This document shows positions 13,088 to 25,807 of a stretch of 64,000 bases of DNA, piece after piece; position 1 is the stretch's first letter, and every line of letters starts with the position of its first letter. A program made the position numbers and the translations under genes. The stretch covers positions 398,001 to 462,000 of the forward strand of contig CM035317.1 in the NCBI GenBank assembly GCA_000497125.2. The letters are read 5' to 3'. Source of the DNA: Spironucleus salmonicida (lineage: Eukaryota; Fornicata; Diplomonadida; Hexamitidae). The notes under the pieces are model-generated. The model had not been told where the DNA came from and made no database searches. It was given only the letters and a program-made list of their open reading frames with translations.

Positions 13088-14000
13088 ATGGCTGCACTCA
13101 TCTTTAACACTACTAAAACCTACGTTTCCACTCGGATGAACGAGGAATAAACCTATACTAAGTGTTACAGTCTGTCCAGTATGATATATTGCGAAACCTG
13201 CAAAGCTTAGTTGCTCTATTATGGTTTCTGCAAGCTTCCGAAAGTTTACAGACTGTAAATCTGGTCATATTTTGAAAATGATAAATATACTGCACGCTTA
13301 GAGGGAGACAACATTTAAGATAATAACAATATTAGATAAAAAATTTCCAAGGATACCTTTCAAATCAAATGGTAAGTATGCATTCTTTCTATACGAAGAG
13401 AACTTAAAATGCTAACATGCTTCAGCTGTTAGCTGCATCACCTACAACACGGCAATCCAAAAAATGATCAACATGCATCACTAGCTGCAAACGGTACCGG
13501 CTTTAGCTGAGATAGCGGAGTTTGATGGTGGAAATTGCATGCACAACATCCAGGGAACTGTTGTAACCCTAGCCATGCACAATAGAGCTTTGCGATACGT
13601 GTGGTGATGCTCATTAAATGGAAATTGATTAATTTGTGTTACCCTAATTGTAGTCATTAAATAACAGTTAGATAGCTTACATCCGTGGAGTTGCGCCTGA
13701 TTATGATAGAGTAGGTTAAAGTACTTTATACAGATATCAAGATGCCTAAACTTATTTTAAGTATGATGAAAGTAACAATAAAGAATGTCATAATTACATG
13801 TACTAATACAAATTCAAAATAAAGCATGTACAGGTTTGTTGATTCCTTTGTGTCAAGTATATAGCGCTATTTATTACTAACCAAGTATCTGGAAGTCTAT
13901 CTACTATATGGCGGCTTGAATTGTGATTCCAGTATTAGGTGCCGTATGTGCTATCGACGGCAGCCTGATTTCTTATGTTATCAAGAAAGGAAAGAAATGA
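13088..14000 (+). pseudogene. CRMP pseudogene, several frames
   Basis: From ATG at 13088 a TAR-as-Gln frame includes MAALIFNTTK, TKCYSLSSMIYCETCKAQ and YYGFCKLPK, with CxxC motifs as in CRMPs. Further on the frame is lost to TGA codons, with GC-richer scraps near 13430-13620. At 13920-14000 another frame encodes a classic CRMP C-terminus: VIPVLGAVCAIDGSLISYVI, then KKGKK and TGA (13998-14000). Start, Cys core and TM/basic tail are thus all present but out of frame with one another. The short open frame at 13916-14098 is a shadow of this tail. Confidence 0.6.
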
Positions 14001-14682
14001 TGGTAATAGTTCCCGAAAAATATACACGAAAAATGGTTTCGCAAGGTAAAATGCGAAAATTCAATTTTACCCGAGGAATACATTATTATGTTATATAATC
14101 GCTTGTAGAAGTATTATATGGGATAGTTATATCAGTAAAATGAATTTCTTTTTCTTAGTACGTTACATGTAGTTAGGTATGAAGCAATAGGTACTACATC
14201 ATAGTTAGAGGTAGTTGATAGCACAATCTAAGGATGCATAACAGAAATTAGTATAATATTCCCAACTTCTACTAGCTGTTAGTTCAATAGCATTATTAAT
14301 ACACTCGAGACTAATTGAAGTTAAATTTTAATATCGCAAATGCAAAATCATACATACTGATACTCAATTTGTATTAGTAATATTATCTGATATTAAATTA
14401 ATACTCGTTTATTGATAGACTAATTTTTGCAGATTCATAAAGTATTCAGTTTCAGCGTGAGATACATTAGGTATCTACACTGAGCTACTGCGTCTTAGTT
14501 TATCCTAATTTTTATGTTCAGTTACAAATTTGTTACTAATCATACGATATACAATATGATTTTAATATTATATATTATTTCAAAAATATGTTAATACATA
14601 TTTCCTATATAATCCAAGTTACTGAATAATATTTTGTATTATTACATACTCAGAATATTACTAAAAATAGAAACTGCTAAAA
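14001..14682. other. AT-rich intergenic sequence
   Basis: No gene or repeat recognised. It leads into the CRMP frame at 14683. Confidence 0.4.
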
Positions 14683-15650
14683 ATGGAAACAAAGTGCGAC
14701 AACGGTTCTAAAACATGCCCACTATGCACGCATGTCCATCCGATGCCACTACCTCTAATGAGAAAAACTGTGTCTAGTGCAATATTGTCGGTAACGACGG
14801 CTGCAATGCTTGTGCAGCTGATGATGCTGACGTCTGCACTGGGTGCAACCCAAAATTTTACTTTGACCCCGACACTACCGAATGCGTTGCATGCTCCTCC
14901 AACTGCTCTACTTGCGATAGTGCGGTTCAATGCACTGTCTGCGCCACCGGCTTCAAACTAGATGGTGGCACATGCGTAGCCTCTGATGTGATCGCATGCG
15001 ATGCAGATAATTCTTGATAAGACGACTAATTCTGCGAGATAAAGACCTCTGGGAACACTTGTATTCCTTGTCCTGCTTCTTGTAAGAAATGTACTAGCTT
15101 GACAAAGTGCAAAGAATGCAAAAATTACCACGATATGAATACTGACTAGACATGCACGGAATAATGCAAAGGGTTTATAGAGGTTTTATAAGCATGCGTA
15201 AACAACATAATTATCCCTTGTGGTAGCTACAAGCAATAGACCTCCTGCAGGTGCGGTCCTGTTGCTTAGAACTGCCTCACTTGTTAGGCTACTGCAGTAC
15301 CAGAGGGTGGAACATGTACAGATGCTCGTTGTACATGTGGAAAAGATAGTCCTGACACTTGCACGGGTTGCATTGATCTGACTAACTATAGATTTGCGAA
15401 TGAAAAATGCATTGGTCTTGGTACTAATAAATGCTTAACTTGCCTTCCTGGTTATATTTTTAAAGATGATAATTGCACTGATTGTGCAGTAGCGGCTGAA
15501 AAAGTAGGGGACTTTTGCGTCATCCCAAGAAAGGAGGCTGGTAACCTCTCAGGTGGCGCGGTAAGCGGAATTATGATTGCTGTGCTTATAGTGGTTGGTA
15601 CTGTCGGCGGAGGTCTGGCGTATTACTTCATTAAGAGGGCCAATAAGTGA
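14683..15650 (+). pseudogene. CRMP gene with an early frameshift and an internal TGA
   Basis: The start METKCDNGSKTCPLC follows an A-rich ATG context. Within about 45 bases the frame moves: ACPSDATTSNEKNCVQC continues in another frame, which then stays open except for one TGA at 15015-15017. After the TGA the same frame goes on with CIPCPASCKKCTSLTKCKEC, several TAR-encoded Gln residues (CTEQC, QNCLTCQA), a TM segment starting GGAVSGIMIAVLIVVG and the tail YYFIKRANK with TGA at 15648-15650. The body is well preserved, so inactivation is recent, or the two lesions are sequencing errors. An alternative ATG in the second frame (14724) would avoid the shift but not the TGA. Confidence 0.7.
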
Positions 15651-18600
15651 AAATTATTTGAGTTTTTCACATTAATATTCTAGTATTAACATAATATATG
15701 AAATTTAATAATTGACTTTTCAGAAATAAATTCTATCATTGTTCCCATTATTAATTTAAATTATGCGAGATATATACTGAATTTAATATTATTGGATCGG
15801 AGCTTAATTAAAGCTACTTTTCTAAATAAAATTTCAAAACTCAGCTAGAAATGGTTTACGAAGCTTTAATAAAACGATATTGAGACTGCAAATACCATTG
15901 AGCAATATGTATTATTTCTATGCTATTGAATTATTTTAAATGACATGAAATTTCATTATTGTCATTCACTGCGTAATGGATATTATTCCTTAGGTAGCTC
16001 TACTATTAGTTAGATTTCATTCTCTTCTAAACTAAGAATAGGTTATTTTAATATAATATATAGTTAATATTAAATTATAATTTGCATGAAGTATCTCTAA
16101 TATTAACTAGTATCAAATATAGAATGAAATAACTTTGAACATCATGTCTAGTAATTAGGAAATATTACCATGAAACCTAATAACCTTTTACTCTTATGCT
16201 AAGCAAAATGTACTAAATCATCCTATATATAAAAAGCACAATCACATTGAATGAAAACTCACTTCCATCCTGCCCGCACCCTAGCAAGACTCTTGACTAT
16301 TTTAAAATGTCCATATTCTATTATTCCACTTCAGCAACATACCTCTGCTATACCTAGCAGCCTGAGTTTTCTTGGCTCTAGTGGATAAGCCTTAAAACTT
16401 GCAGATTCGAAGTCCTTGCTAGCCGTGAATTTATGATTATACACAGCCCTACTCATATGAAAATGCTAATTTTCATCAGTTTACTTGGTACAATCTAAGC
16501 AACTCATTAACAAGACACGCTCCAAAACTCGAATCCTAAAATTGCTAAATGCTACAATTTATTAATATACCTAACATAGAATACCACATAATGGCAGGTA
16601 ACTGTATCACCGCGATATGACCATACTGTTAGGCCCTCCATTTATTGACCCAACTCCGGGTTACTGCCTGCTGCTTCAATGAGTTAAAGAGAATTAGAAC
16701 TTGCGAGCAGAAATTTGAATTCAAATAAACGTGTTAATGCGGTTCTATACGGGTGTAAACACTCCACAATAATAATATTTGCATCATTTTCTGATATTTA
16801 GCACCAAACTAATTATTGATTATACTTTTTTGGTAACCTATGTATGATAAAGATTATTACACCGGGTAGAATAAAATAAAAGTATACAATGAAGTTATTA
16901 TAATTTATTTTTCCCCATACTTTAGTTGAATCAGCATCAACTAACTAGATATTTTAACTATTGAACTTTTGATATGATTAATTAAAAGTGGTCGTTGTTT
17001 TTTCTTGACGATGAACATATAACCACAAAGCCTGCAATTCGACCAACCGTAGCTAACACGTCTATAACTACATCAATAATATACATAATACTTATTTGGT
17101 AGTATGTGAATGTAATATACCATTAGTAAGAGAATAATCAGTTTAACATTTAGATATAACCCTGCAGAACTAAGTCACAATCAAAAAATGCTAAAAGATC
17201 ATTTATGGTTTCAAAAAAAACATATCATAATTTCATTATTCTGTTATGAACCATAAAGAAATTTAGCCTTTCGGACACGGATAAATATCATTTTACTCTT
17301 TTTTTGATGGAGGCTTATTACTCTATCTTAAATATTCTTTGCTAATGTTTTGCTTATTATATTTATCATTTATATGTTAAATGTATTGCGATTGAGTTTA
17401 GAGTTTGACAGATTTATTATTCTATTATACTATTTTATAGTTTAGATTTTATATTTATTTTACTTGTTATTTAAGAAAATATGTATTATCGTAACTAGGA
17501 TTATTTTTTATTAAACGTATAAGATTAGGTTTCTGCTATCGTATTTTAATATTGATAATTATATTTTTGTTATATTATTTTAGTTCTTATTCAATTTATT
17601 TGCATAGAATTTATTGCGACGTCAGGATTTTCTTAATATTAGAGTTTCATTTATTGGTATGAAAAATGATTCAAATACATAAAACGCCATATTGAATTTG
17701 AAAGTTCATACCATTGAATTATTTTCATATTGCAGACCGTTGAAACACAATCGCATACGCGCTCATATTTCTCACGACCCGCTGTAGCCTAAACGAACTT
17801 TGAAATGAAGTTTTTAAGTATAATAAAACAGCTTTACAAAATAATTTTTAAATTATGCAAAACATAAATTTCTGTAGCAGCAAAAGGTACAAGAAAAATG
17901 AAAAGTGATGTGTACCTTTTGGTTTTGTTAAAATAAATTATTCATAATTGGTTTTATTAAACTGAAATTGATCATGCACTTTTTGCTTCTCTCTGTTCGA
18001 TTTCCTACTATGTGGTTGTACGGTTTCAGCTATTACTTAAAACTTCGCTATTTGCTAATTGTTTTCATAAAATATACTAAATAATAATTACGCACATTTT
18101 TAAATAGCATATGGTAATTTAGAGCTATTAAGTAATTAGTTTGTGTCTGGTATACTAAACTATTTTGTGCTCAACTATTTATTAATACAAGTAATCCTGA
18201 AAAATCAATATAATGCAAAAGCCTAGTTAATTCGCTTAAAACGAATTAGAATAAGCAAGTTACATCCAAAGTTTAACACAAATCAGCGAGAAATATATTT
18301 TGTGTACATTTAACTTCTTATAAAATATGAAATTTATATCTAAACTAATTTATTTTTCTAATTGACATAATTTAGCTATTAATACCAATTTTTAGCAAAT
18401 TGCATCTTTTAACCTATTCTATTAAGTATTGTTATTAATGAGAGTATACTATAACCAAGCATCAGAAATTATTCAATCACTATATCCAATTGGTTCATTA
18501 TTTATAATTCACTAAATATATTATAATAAATGAAGTAACTATAATCTGTTTGTATCTTATCATATGTGTATAATAATTATAAAATGAACCACCAAATTAT

Positions 18601-18901
18601 ATTTTACAAAAGCAATATTACATATGTATAAACTGATAATTCATTAAATGAAAAGTCTGTTAACCTGAAAGTGTTTATTAGATAGATATAGGTTAATTTA
18701 TGAAGTTTCTGTAATAATTAAGTATTTAAATATAACCATTTATATTAATATAATCTATTTTTATATAAGTATATCCAATCTGTGATTTAATAATTATATA
18801 TTACTACAATTAATATAGTATTATTGCTGTTTAAAAACTAAAACTCATATCATCATTTACATCAAGTTTAATATAATATTTCGAAGTTCTATTTTCAGAA
18901 A
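15651..18901. other. AT-rich desert with one weak coding relic
   Basis: Mostly featureless AT-rich DNA. About 16250-16720 is slightly GC-richer, and a plus frame (TAR as Gln) stays open for about 125 codons, but it has few Cys and no TM tail, so a decayed gene is only a guess. A perfect 11-bp inverted repeat (CAAAAGGTACA and its complement) sits at 17881-17891 and 17911-17921 with a 19-base loop. No genes seen elsewhere. Confidence 0.35.
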
Positions 18902-19837
18902 ATGACCGAAACTGGGACTTGCTCAAATACCGTCCTCAACTGCAAGGCTGGATATTTTTGCCCTGCAGAAGATTCAACGACCGTAAATTGTGAGCCATGC
19001 TCTGAAGATATGGTATATGGGTAAAGTTGTTACTGCTAAGACAGCAAATACATAAGCAACTGCCAAGAATGTGCGGGAAATCAATGCTCTAAATGCGTGC
19101 GTAATACATTTTTATCAAATAATAAATGTCTCGACTGTCCTTCAAACTGCGATACCTGTGCAAATAACAATTCTTGCATTACGTGCTCCGAAGGCTACGA
19201 AAAGAACCAAAATACCGGAATTTGTGAAGTATCCTGTAAAAACGAAGATGGTTATCAGCCCATTGAAGTATATTTAGGTGAACAATCTACATAAATGGCT
19301 TTATCTCGCATTGCGAATTGCATCCTTTCCGATTCAGACAAAATTTGCTATTTCTGCAGCCCTCAAGGATATGTCACTACAGTAGAAGGATAATGTACTA
19401 AAAATTGCGAAAATATTTAAAACGGAAACTACTGCAAAGACGGTGTTCCAACGGCGTGTGTTGAAGGTCTGACGTCATAATGCACGTGTGGCATTGCTAA
19501 AAATTGTGAGTCTTGTGATGAAACCGGAAACAAGTGCAAAAAGTGTTTGCCTCATATATAAGTTGACTCAACTGGAGAATGCGGAAAATGCGATGATGGA
19601 TACGAATTACATGCTAAACTGTGCTGGTTATCTGAAATTAAGGATCCACCAGCTCCACCGCCAGTTCCAGTTCCAGGACCAGTTCCAGTTGTTGTAAATA
19701 AGTTGGGTGGTGGTGCTATCGCAGGAATCACAATAGCTGTAGTGATAGTTGTAGGGGTAGTTTGTGTCGGCACATTTTTGTTTCTGAAAAAGAAATTTTA
19801 CAATGTTGCTGTAGAAATAAGAAATAATTTAAAGTGA
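18902..19837 (+). CDS. Cysteine-rich membrane protein (CRMP) with proline stalk, 311 aa
   Basis: Open from ATG 18902 (context CAGAAAATG) to TGA 19835-19837 with TAA read as Gln at eight positions, including YGQSCYCQD. It starts MTETGTCSNTVLNCKAGYFC, closely like the gene at 1262-2116. The Cys core (CLDCPSNCDTC, CYFC, CTCGIAKNCESC, CGKC) ends in CWL. A short proline-rich linker (PPAPPPVPVPGPVPVV) separates it from the TM segment ([17 protein letters not shown]) and a longer basic/mixed tail (FLKKKFYNVAVEIRNNLK). The proline linker is unique among the CRMPs here and may act as a stalk. There is no classical signal peptide. Frames inside it in other phases are shadows. Confidence 0.9.
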
Positions 19838-21909
19838 TTTAAAATATGCTTAAATTAGATTTTTTTAATAAATAAGTCTTCAGTCTTTGGCTTGGTAGTA
19901 CTTGTTATAAAAATATCTATAATTATAGGAAAAATTAAAAATAAATACTGTTAAAACTCTCTGTATTACAGCAATAAATCCTTTTAATACAAATGTGTAG
20001 TTAACACTTCATACTGTAAAACTTATTTTAAGAAAAAATTATCAACAAAGAATTTAAAACTTATGATATATACTATAATATTTCATGTTAAACTTTTTAT
20101 ATTCTATTATAAGAAAAAAGTTATTTTTATTTTTCTTCTTTCTCTCTGATATTTTATGTTATTTATATTGACTTTAATTACTTTTCATCTTTTCATGACA
20201 TAATCTACACTAATTAAACTTACCTTAGCATTTACTGCAGCATGCATGTAAACTGACATCAGAAGCATTCACATTAGTTTTTTAGTTTTAGAAATATGTT
20301 CCTATTATATAGGGAAAGTATCATGAATTTATCAGTACTTTATTATAGGCAAATCATATATAAGACTAAGTAATAATTTATCCAAGTATTTTCTAAGTCA
20401 TATGTTAAATTTTGATTCAAATTTTACCAGAACAAAAACTGCTAGCAAGACAAATCTACAAAAGATACAAAAATACATGAGTAGCCCAAAAACTTAGCTT
20501 GCGTTCTATTAAATGATTTAAAGATAATACGTAAAGTTATACAACTCTCCCATATTTGCTATTAGATATTTATTTCCCAGGTGACAACCTATCGTACTAA
20601 TTTCCACCAGCATCGTAAGTAATAAATAACATACTCGGTGTGGCCAACACATACAACTTTGGTATTTTTATCTTTCCATTCTGTAACTCAAAAATTGCGA
20701 CATTTTGCTGATACATATTAGAACAATTTTAAGTCCTTTTATTGGCATGAAAACTTATATCTATTGATTCTTATAGTTCCAATTAGTCTTCTTTTATGTC
20801 TTATGTAAATTATATTGATTCAAATGAAGTAAGTAACTCTCTATAGTTAAGAGTGTTAAATAATCATTATAGAGCTTAGCAATATATTGAATATATCTTA
20901 CAATTTATTACTTCCACTATTTTATTGCAAAATTTCACTGTGTAGCAATATCCCATAAATGAATCACCACATAGTCTAAACAGTAAACTTCACGTACAAG
21001 GTTTAGAGGATGTTTATGCTTTATGTTTACATACTCCCTTATACCAACTTATAGCTAATCAATAGCTTTGTGATCCATAAATTGTGTTTTAATCCATTCT
21101 TCACAAATATCTTCGCATTATATTTATACAGCGTTGAACGAAGTCATTGGATACTTTATTTATATCTAGTGTATGTGCTTTTTTATCATTCTACTTGCTC
21201 ATTAAATTTAACTGGAAGTATTTTCATCTTGCACTAGCTAGTGTTTCTACTATTATACGTTCTCATTCTCATATATATCATTTTGTGATAAAAGATTTAG
21301 TATCAGCTGTTATTTTAGCCCTTGCTCCCCACAACCTCATTAAAATATCAAGCAGGTCAATATTTATAAAAATAAATAACTGGATAGTAATTATTTTACA
21401 GCAGCTGATGCTAGTGTATGCCTTAGTTAAAATAATGACTTAATCTAGAAGTGGGTATATTTTCATCATAGTACTTTAGATACTAAAGTATTTGGAGTTA
21501 TCCATCGTTACTGTTTACTAGAATTCTTAAAAACGTAGTTGCATATGTTTAGTAGTTGATTCTAGAACTGGTAGCTATAATTATTAATTAAAAATGATTA
21601 TTAAGTGGGCTCCAAAATTTGGTCAATTTTCAGAATTTGGAGTGGTAAATAAATAAGCATGAATTGAAAATTAATCTCCTAAAGCAAAATAAAGTAAAAG
21701 TAAATAATATAATTATTATGTTATGGTCCTGTACCAGTATATCATTTTACGACAAAAAATCAAAACATACTTAGGTACTTCAGTGTTAAAAAGATACTGT
21801 AAAATATTTACGGATTGAATATTTTATATAAGCTTATTGATAATCATATCAATATAATAATATAATGCATTTATTTATGATTCTAATTAAAATTGATTTC
21901 ATTTTTAGA
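19838..21909. other. AT-rich intergenic desert
   Basis: No recognisable gene. A hydrophobic TGA-free frame at about 21147-21660 lacks an upstream ATG and any family signature. Confidence 0.4.
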
Positions 21910-22753
21910 ATGTTTGGAATCTTACTTGCTCAATATCGTATTGTCTTGGTTCATGGTTATTCCTAATCTGAAATTACCTTGATTATATGAGGAAGATGAT
22001 TAAAAAGGAAATTCCCGACACAATTGTAGTAAACTGTGAAATTGGAAGTGGTAAATGGGACTCCATGTTTATGGATATATCACACCAAATAAAGCTTCTA
22101 GTATAATGTATCAATTAACATAAAATTACTACGCATGGATATATTGGTGTTGGACATAGTTAAGGTGCATATTTAATGAGAGCTTTGTTAGAAGAATTTA
22201 ATCATGAAATGGCTCCAATGGTTAGATTTATTTCTCTCTCGGGTCCATAGGGCGGGTTTTTCTGTGGGGTTTAATCTAAGTGTTGGGGAAAATAATTACC
22301 TAGGCTTGTCTAGAAATTGATCTTTTTGTTAGAGTATTCTAGGATTATTTAGGTTAATATCGCACCTTCTCAATATTGGAGAAATCCGTATAAATTAAAA
22401 GCATTCACTAAAAATGCTAGATCTTTGCCATTTATAGATAATTAACGACGATATAATCAGTAAAGGAAAATAAATTTTATGTCAGTAGATAAAATTATTT
22501 TATTTGGAGGAGAAACTGATGAAACTATTTCACCATGGTAAAGTGCATTTTTGGGGTATGGAAAGTTAATTCTGACTCAGAAGCAGAACTGTATTATGAA
22601 CGGGATATATACAAAAATGATACATTTGGGCTAAAATCTATGGTTGAATAAGATAGGGTTATTTTTGAAACTATAGCACTATTTCATGGTGAATATGTTA
22701 CAGATGAATAGTTTATATTACAGAGACTTATGCCATATTTACGAATGAGATGA
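21910..22753 (+). pseudogene. PPT1: Palmitoyl-protein thioesterase 1-like gene with two frameshifts
   Basis: Three consecutive frames together span a PPT1-type lysosomal thioesterase, an alpha/beta hydrolase that removes palmitate from cysteines. Frame 1 (from ATG 21910) has RIVLVHGYSQSEIT, the HG oxyanion region. Frame 2 (from about 21978) has MRKMIKKEIPDTIVV, the nucleophile elbow GVGHSQGAYLMRALL, FISLSGPQGGFF and SQYWRNPYKLKAF. Frame 3 (from about 22553) has YYERDIYKNDTFGLKSMVEQ and EQFILQRLMPYLRMR, then TGA at 22751-22753. Segment order and spacing match PPT1. The second shift lies next to a T/G homopolymer run, so it could be a sequencing error; the first has no such run. TAR codons fall at Gln positions such as GHSQG. 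Confidence 0.75.
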
Positions 22754-22881
22754 TAATTCACAAATATTTAATCTATTAATATAAAATTAAGTTTTTTATC
22801 CCTACATCAAATTATTCAAAGACAAGTAATCTAAACATTCTTCAATAGTCGTAACATGGCTCAATATATTAATTTATCAGC

Positions 22882-23766
22882 TCACTGAACACCTACATGC
22901 CTAGGAAGTTCCACAGGTACCCATCTTAACTTAATACTCTTCATATCTTCAATTTTACCGATTTCATATTTAATAGTTTTTCTGACTCTTTTAGGTGGTA
23001 ATAATGACCTTAATGTCTTCTCTCTTGGATCAGGCTTTTCAGCACCTTCTTCCTCTGGCTCTTTTTCTTCTTCGCCTTCTTCACCCTCTTTCTTCTAATC
23101 TAACTTTTCTTAGTCTTCAGCCATCTCATCCTCAATAGATTTTTCAATGTCCTCTTCATTCTCATTCTCATTCTCGTTTTCTATCTCTTCCTCTTCTTTA
23201 ATAATTGGATTGATTTCAATAAATTCTCCCTACTATTCCCAGTTACCATTAACCCACTTACCTTCTCCGAATGGCTAATTTAATCTAAATCCACCAATCC
23301 ACTTGCTACCATCTCTGAGTGTCAACTCACCTTAAATTATTCTACCAAATTCAAAAGTCCCAGTAGAAATTGAGTCACATGAACGATAGTAATACTTACC
23401 CTTTCCGTGAGGAAGGCCTTTAAGCCATTCACCTTCATAATAATCGAGATTAGGGTATTCTATTCTGCCGTAGCCTTCTCTCACTGAATTTACAAATTCT
23501 CCCTCATAAACTGTACCATTAGCGTATCTCATAGTACCGCGACCATTTCTGAGTCCATTTTAATAAGCACCATGATACTTAACACCTAGATAAGCAAAAC
23601 GATAAGTACCCTGACCAGAGCGGAGACCGGATTCAAAGTTTCCAACATACACATCTTTATTAGGATATTCCGAACGTCCACGTCCATGACGCTCGCCAAG
23701 TTCATTTCTAGGACCGTCGTATCTTCCTATATTAATAATAGGTACTTCTGGTGATTCGTCTTCCAT
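22882..23766 (-). CDS. RSPH1: Radial spoke head protein 1 (MORN-repeat), 294 aa
   Basis: Open in the TAR-as-Gln code from ATG 23766 to TGA at 22882-22884. Residues about 12-165 are six to seven MORN repeats (YVGNFESGLRSGQGTYRF, YEGEFVNSVREGYGRIEYP, YEGEWLKGLPHGKGKYYY). The first, GRYDGPRNELGERHGRGR, closely resembles the opening repeat of animal RSPH1, a component of the radial spoke head in motile axonemes. After GNWEQQGEF comes a long Glu-rich segment (about 175-240), then a basic end with LRSLLPPKRVRK and LRWVPVELPRHVGVQ. Gln at YQNG, NQPF and EQQGE is encoded by TAA/TAG. It is divergently arranged with the kinase gene. Other MORN proteins are possible, but the N-terminal match and acidic tail favour RSPH1. 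Confidence 0.85.
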
Positions 23767-24205
23767 TAAATTTGGAGTGGTAAAATTGCGCAATTTTTTT
23801 CAATATAAGTGCTATTTATATATCAGGTTATGGATTGATATTTGATGCTAAAAATATGAACTTTATTGCGTATTCTTTATTTGTTAAACATTTGCTTATT
23901 ATCTATTAAAGGAGACTCAAAATCACAATTAAGAAAGTTGTATTTATTACATACATCTAAAATCAACGTTAAAAATAAACTTAAATGGAAACTCCAATTT
24001 TGATAGCTCTCCGACGTCACCAAGCCCGCAACATAATCTAACGCTAATTAGGACCAGCGGACATTATTTTTAGTATTTTTTTCTTAATTTTTAAAGTGCT
24101 TTCACTTAATCTTTTTCCCCACTCCAATAATACATATTTCTAACTTAAAATTAAATTTATATAATAATGATATATCTATCAGTTTTCACCACTTCAAAAA
24201 ATTTA
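23767..24205. other. Intergenic region between divergent genes
   Basis: AT-rich spacer between the RSPH1 gene (minus) and kinase gene (plus); it should hold both promoters. No distinct motif recognised. Confidence 0.4.
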
Positions 24206-25807
24206 ATGCACCCCTTAAACTTCCTCCTAACGCGCACCTCGAAGTTCGGTAAGAAAACACAGAAAACGCTATCATTAGCTCCGAATGCTGTCTCTTCCGC
24301 CTCGCAAAAATTTGACAAAAAAGCGTCGTAAATTCACGGCCTGCACGTCTCACGGACCAACAAAAACGCCTTTGCGATTTCGCTCATCGAGCCCGTTATT
24401 TTCGAAACCGACGAGGCAGACCAGGTCGCGCAGATCATAGAGGCCTGGAGGGAGCTCAAACTCGGCCAGATCTTCTACGACGACGAGATTTTGACCGTTC
24501 AGGGCGAGGAACCGCCGCAGACCCCAAAAATCGCCCAAACGCAGCCAATATCCTAACAAACCTCCCAGCAAAACGCCCCGCTAACGGTCCAAAAAATCCA
24601 GCCGCAATCGCCGCCGCTAAACCACGGAAACGCGAACCCGCTGGCCATGCACCACCTTTCGAAGCTCCCGCGCTTCCCGAAGCCCCCAAATTCGGCAGAA
24701 AAGCTCATGAAACCGCAGAATTTCGAACTGGTCGCCAGCGTCGGAAAAGGCAGTTTCGGCCAGGTATTTCTCGTGCGGCGCGTTGACGACAACCGCTTTT
24801 TCGCGATGAAAGTGCTCAAAAAACGCGCAGTAATCGACAGGAAGCAGCTGAACCACCTGCGCGCCGAGCACACGATTTTGCAGTCCGTGACGCACCCGTA
24901 CTGCGTGAAACTGCACCATTCCTTCCAGACCAGAACGCGCCTTTTCTTCATTCTGGACTTCGCGCTGGGCGGCGAAATGTTCCACCACCTGAAGAAACAG
25001 GGCCAGTTTCCTGAAATTCTGTCCATTTTCTACCTCGCGGAGGCCGTTCTCGCCTTCGAATATTTGCACGAATTCGACATCGTTTTCAGGGACACGAAGC
25101 CCGAAAACCTGCTTCTGGACGGCTACGGACACGTCGTTTTGACCGATTTCGGCCTCGCGAAGTGCGGCGTTTCGGCCGATTCTACAGATTCAATCGGATA
25201 TTCTACGAAAACTTTCTGCGGGACGCCGGATTACCTGAGCGCCGAAATCGTCGCCAGCGTCGCGCACGGGAAGGCCGTTGACGTCTGGAGCGTCGGGGCG
25301 CTCCTGTACGAAATGCTCGTCGGCCAGGCGCCGTTCAGCTACGGAAACGGCGCCGGAACGGCTCCGAATCGCAGCGAGCTCTACAGGCGGATTCTGCGCG
25401 GAAACGTCATCTTCCCGGCGCACGTTTCGGAGCCCGCGCGGCAGCTCATTCTGGCCTGCATGCAGCGGCGCCCCAAGGACCGGCCCACGATGGCCGAATT
25501 GCGCGATTTCGAGCTCTTCCAGGGCGTGAATTGGGAGAAACTGGCGCGCAGGGAGGTCCCGCCGCCGCAGAAGATCAAAATCGAGGAGAACTGCATAAAG
25601 GCCGTCGAGGGCCGCCTGGCGCAGAATTCGGGCGACAGCATCTACAAGTACATCATGCCTGACAACCTCGTGGCGCATTTCGACCCCAGGTTCACGCAGG
25701 AGCCGCCCACGCTCGCCCCGAGCACCGCGCAGGACGGCGTTACGGCGGAGGAGGACAAGAATTTCAGGGAGTTCAACTGGACCAGTCCGGATGCGTTCAG
25801 GTAGTGA
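24206..25807 (+). CDS. AGC-family Ser/Thr protein kinase, 533 aa
   Basis: Reading TAA/TAG as Gln extends the kinase frame upstream to ATG 24206. Residues about 1-90 may be the end of a PH-like domain (FETDEADQVAQIIEAWREL resembles its last helix), followed by a Gln/Pro-rich linker. The kinase domain has the glycine loop GKGSFG (180-185), Lys202 in AMK, the catalytic loop FRDTKPEN (294-301), DFG (314-316) and the activation segment TFCGTPDYLSAE (336-347). The AGC tail ends in the hydrophobic motif FREFNW (520-525). Catalytic Lys, Asp, Asn and DFG are present, so it is probably active. Unusual are Thr for Leu in RDLKPEN, Ala for Pro in APE, and Asn at the usual phospho-Ser/Thr site. It is most like Akt/PKA kinases. 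The gene is GC-rich throughout. Confidence 0.88.

Noticed and set aside
21147-21660. Hydrophobic TGA-free frame
   Set aside because: No start codon at its head and no family match; plausible by chance in AT-rich DNA.
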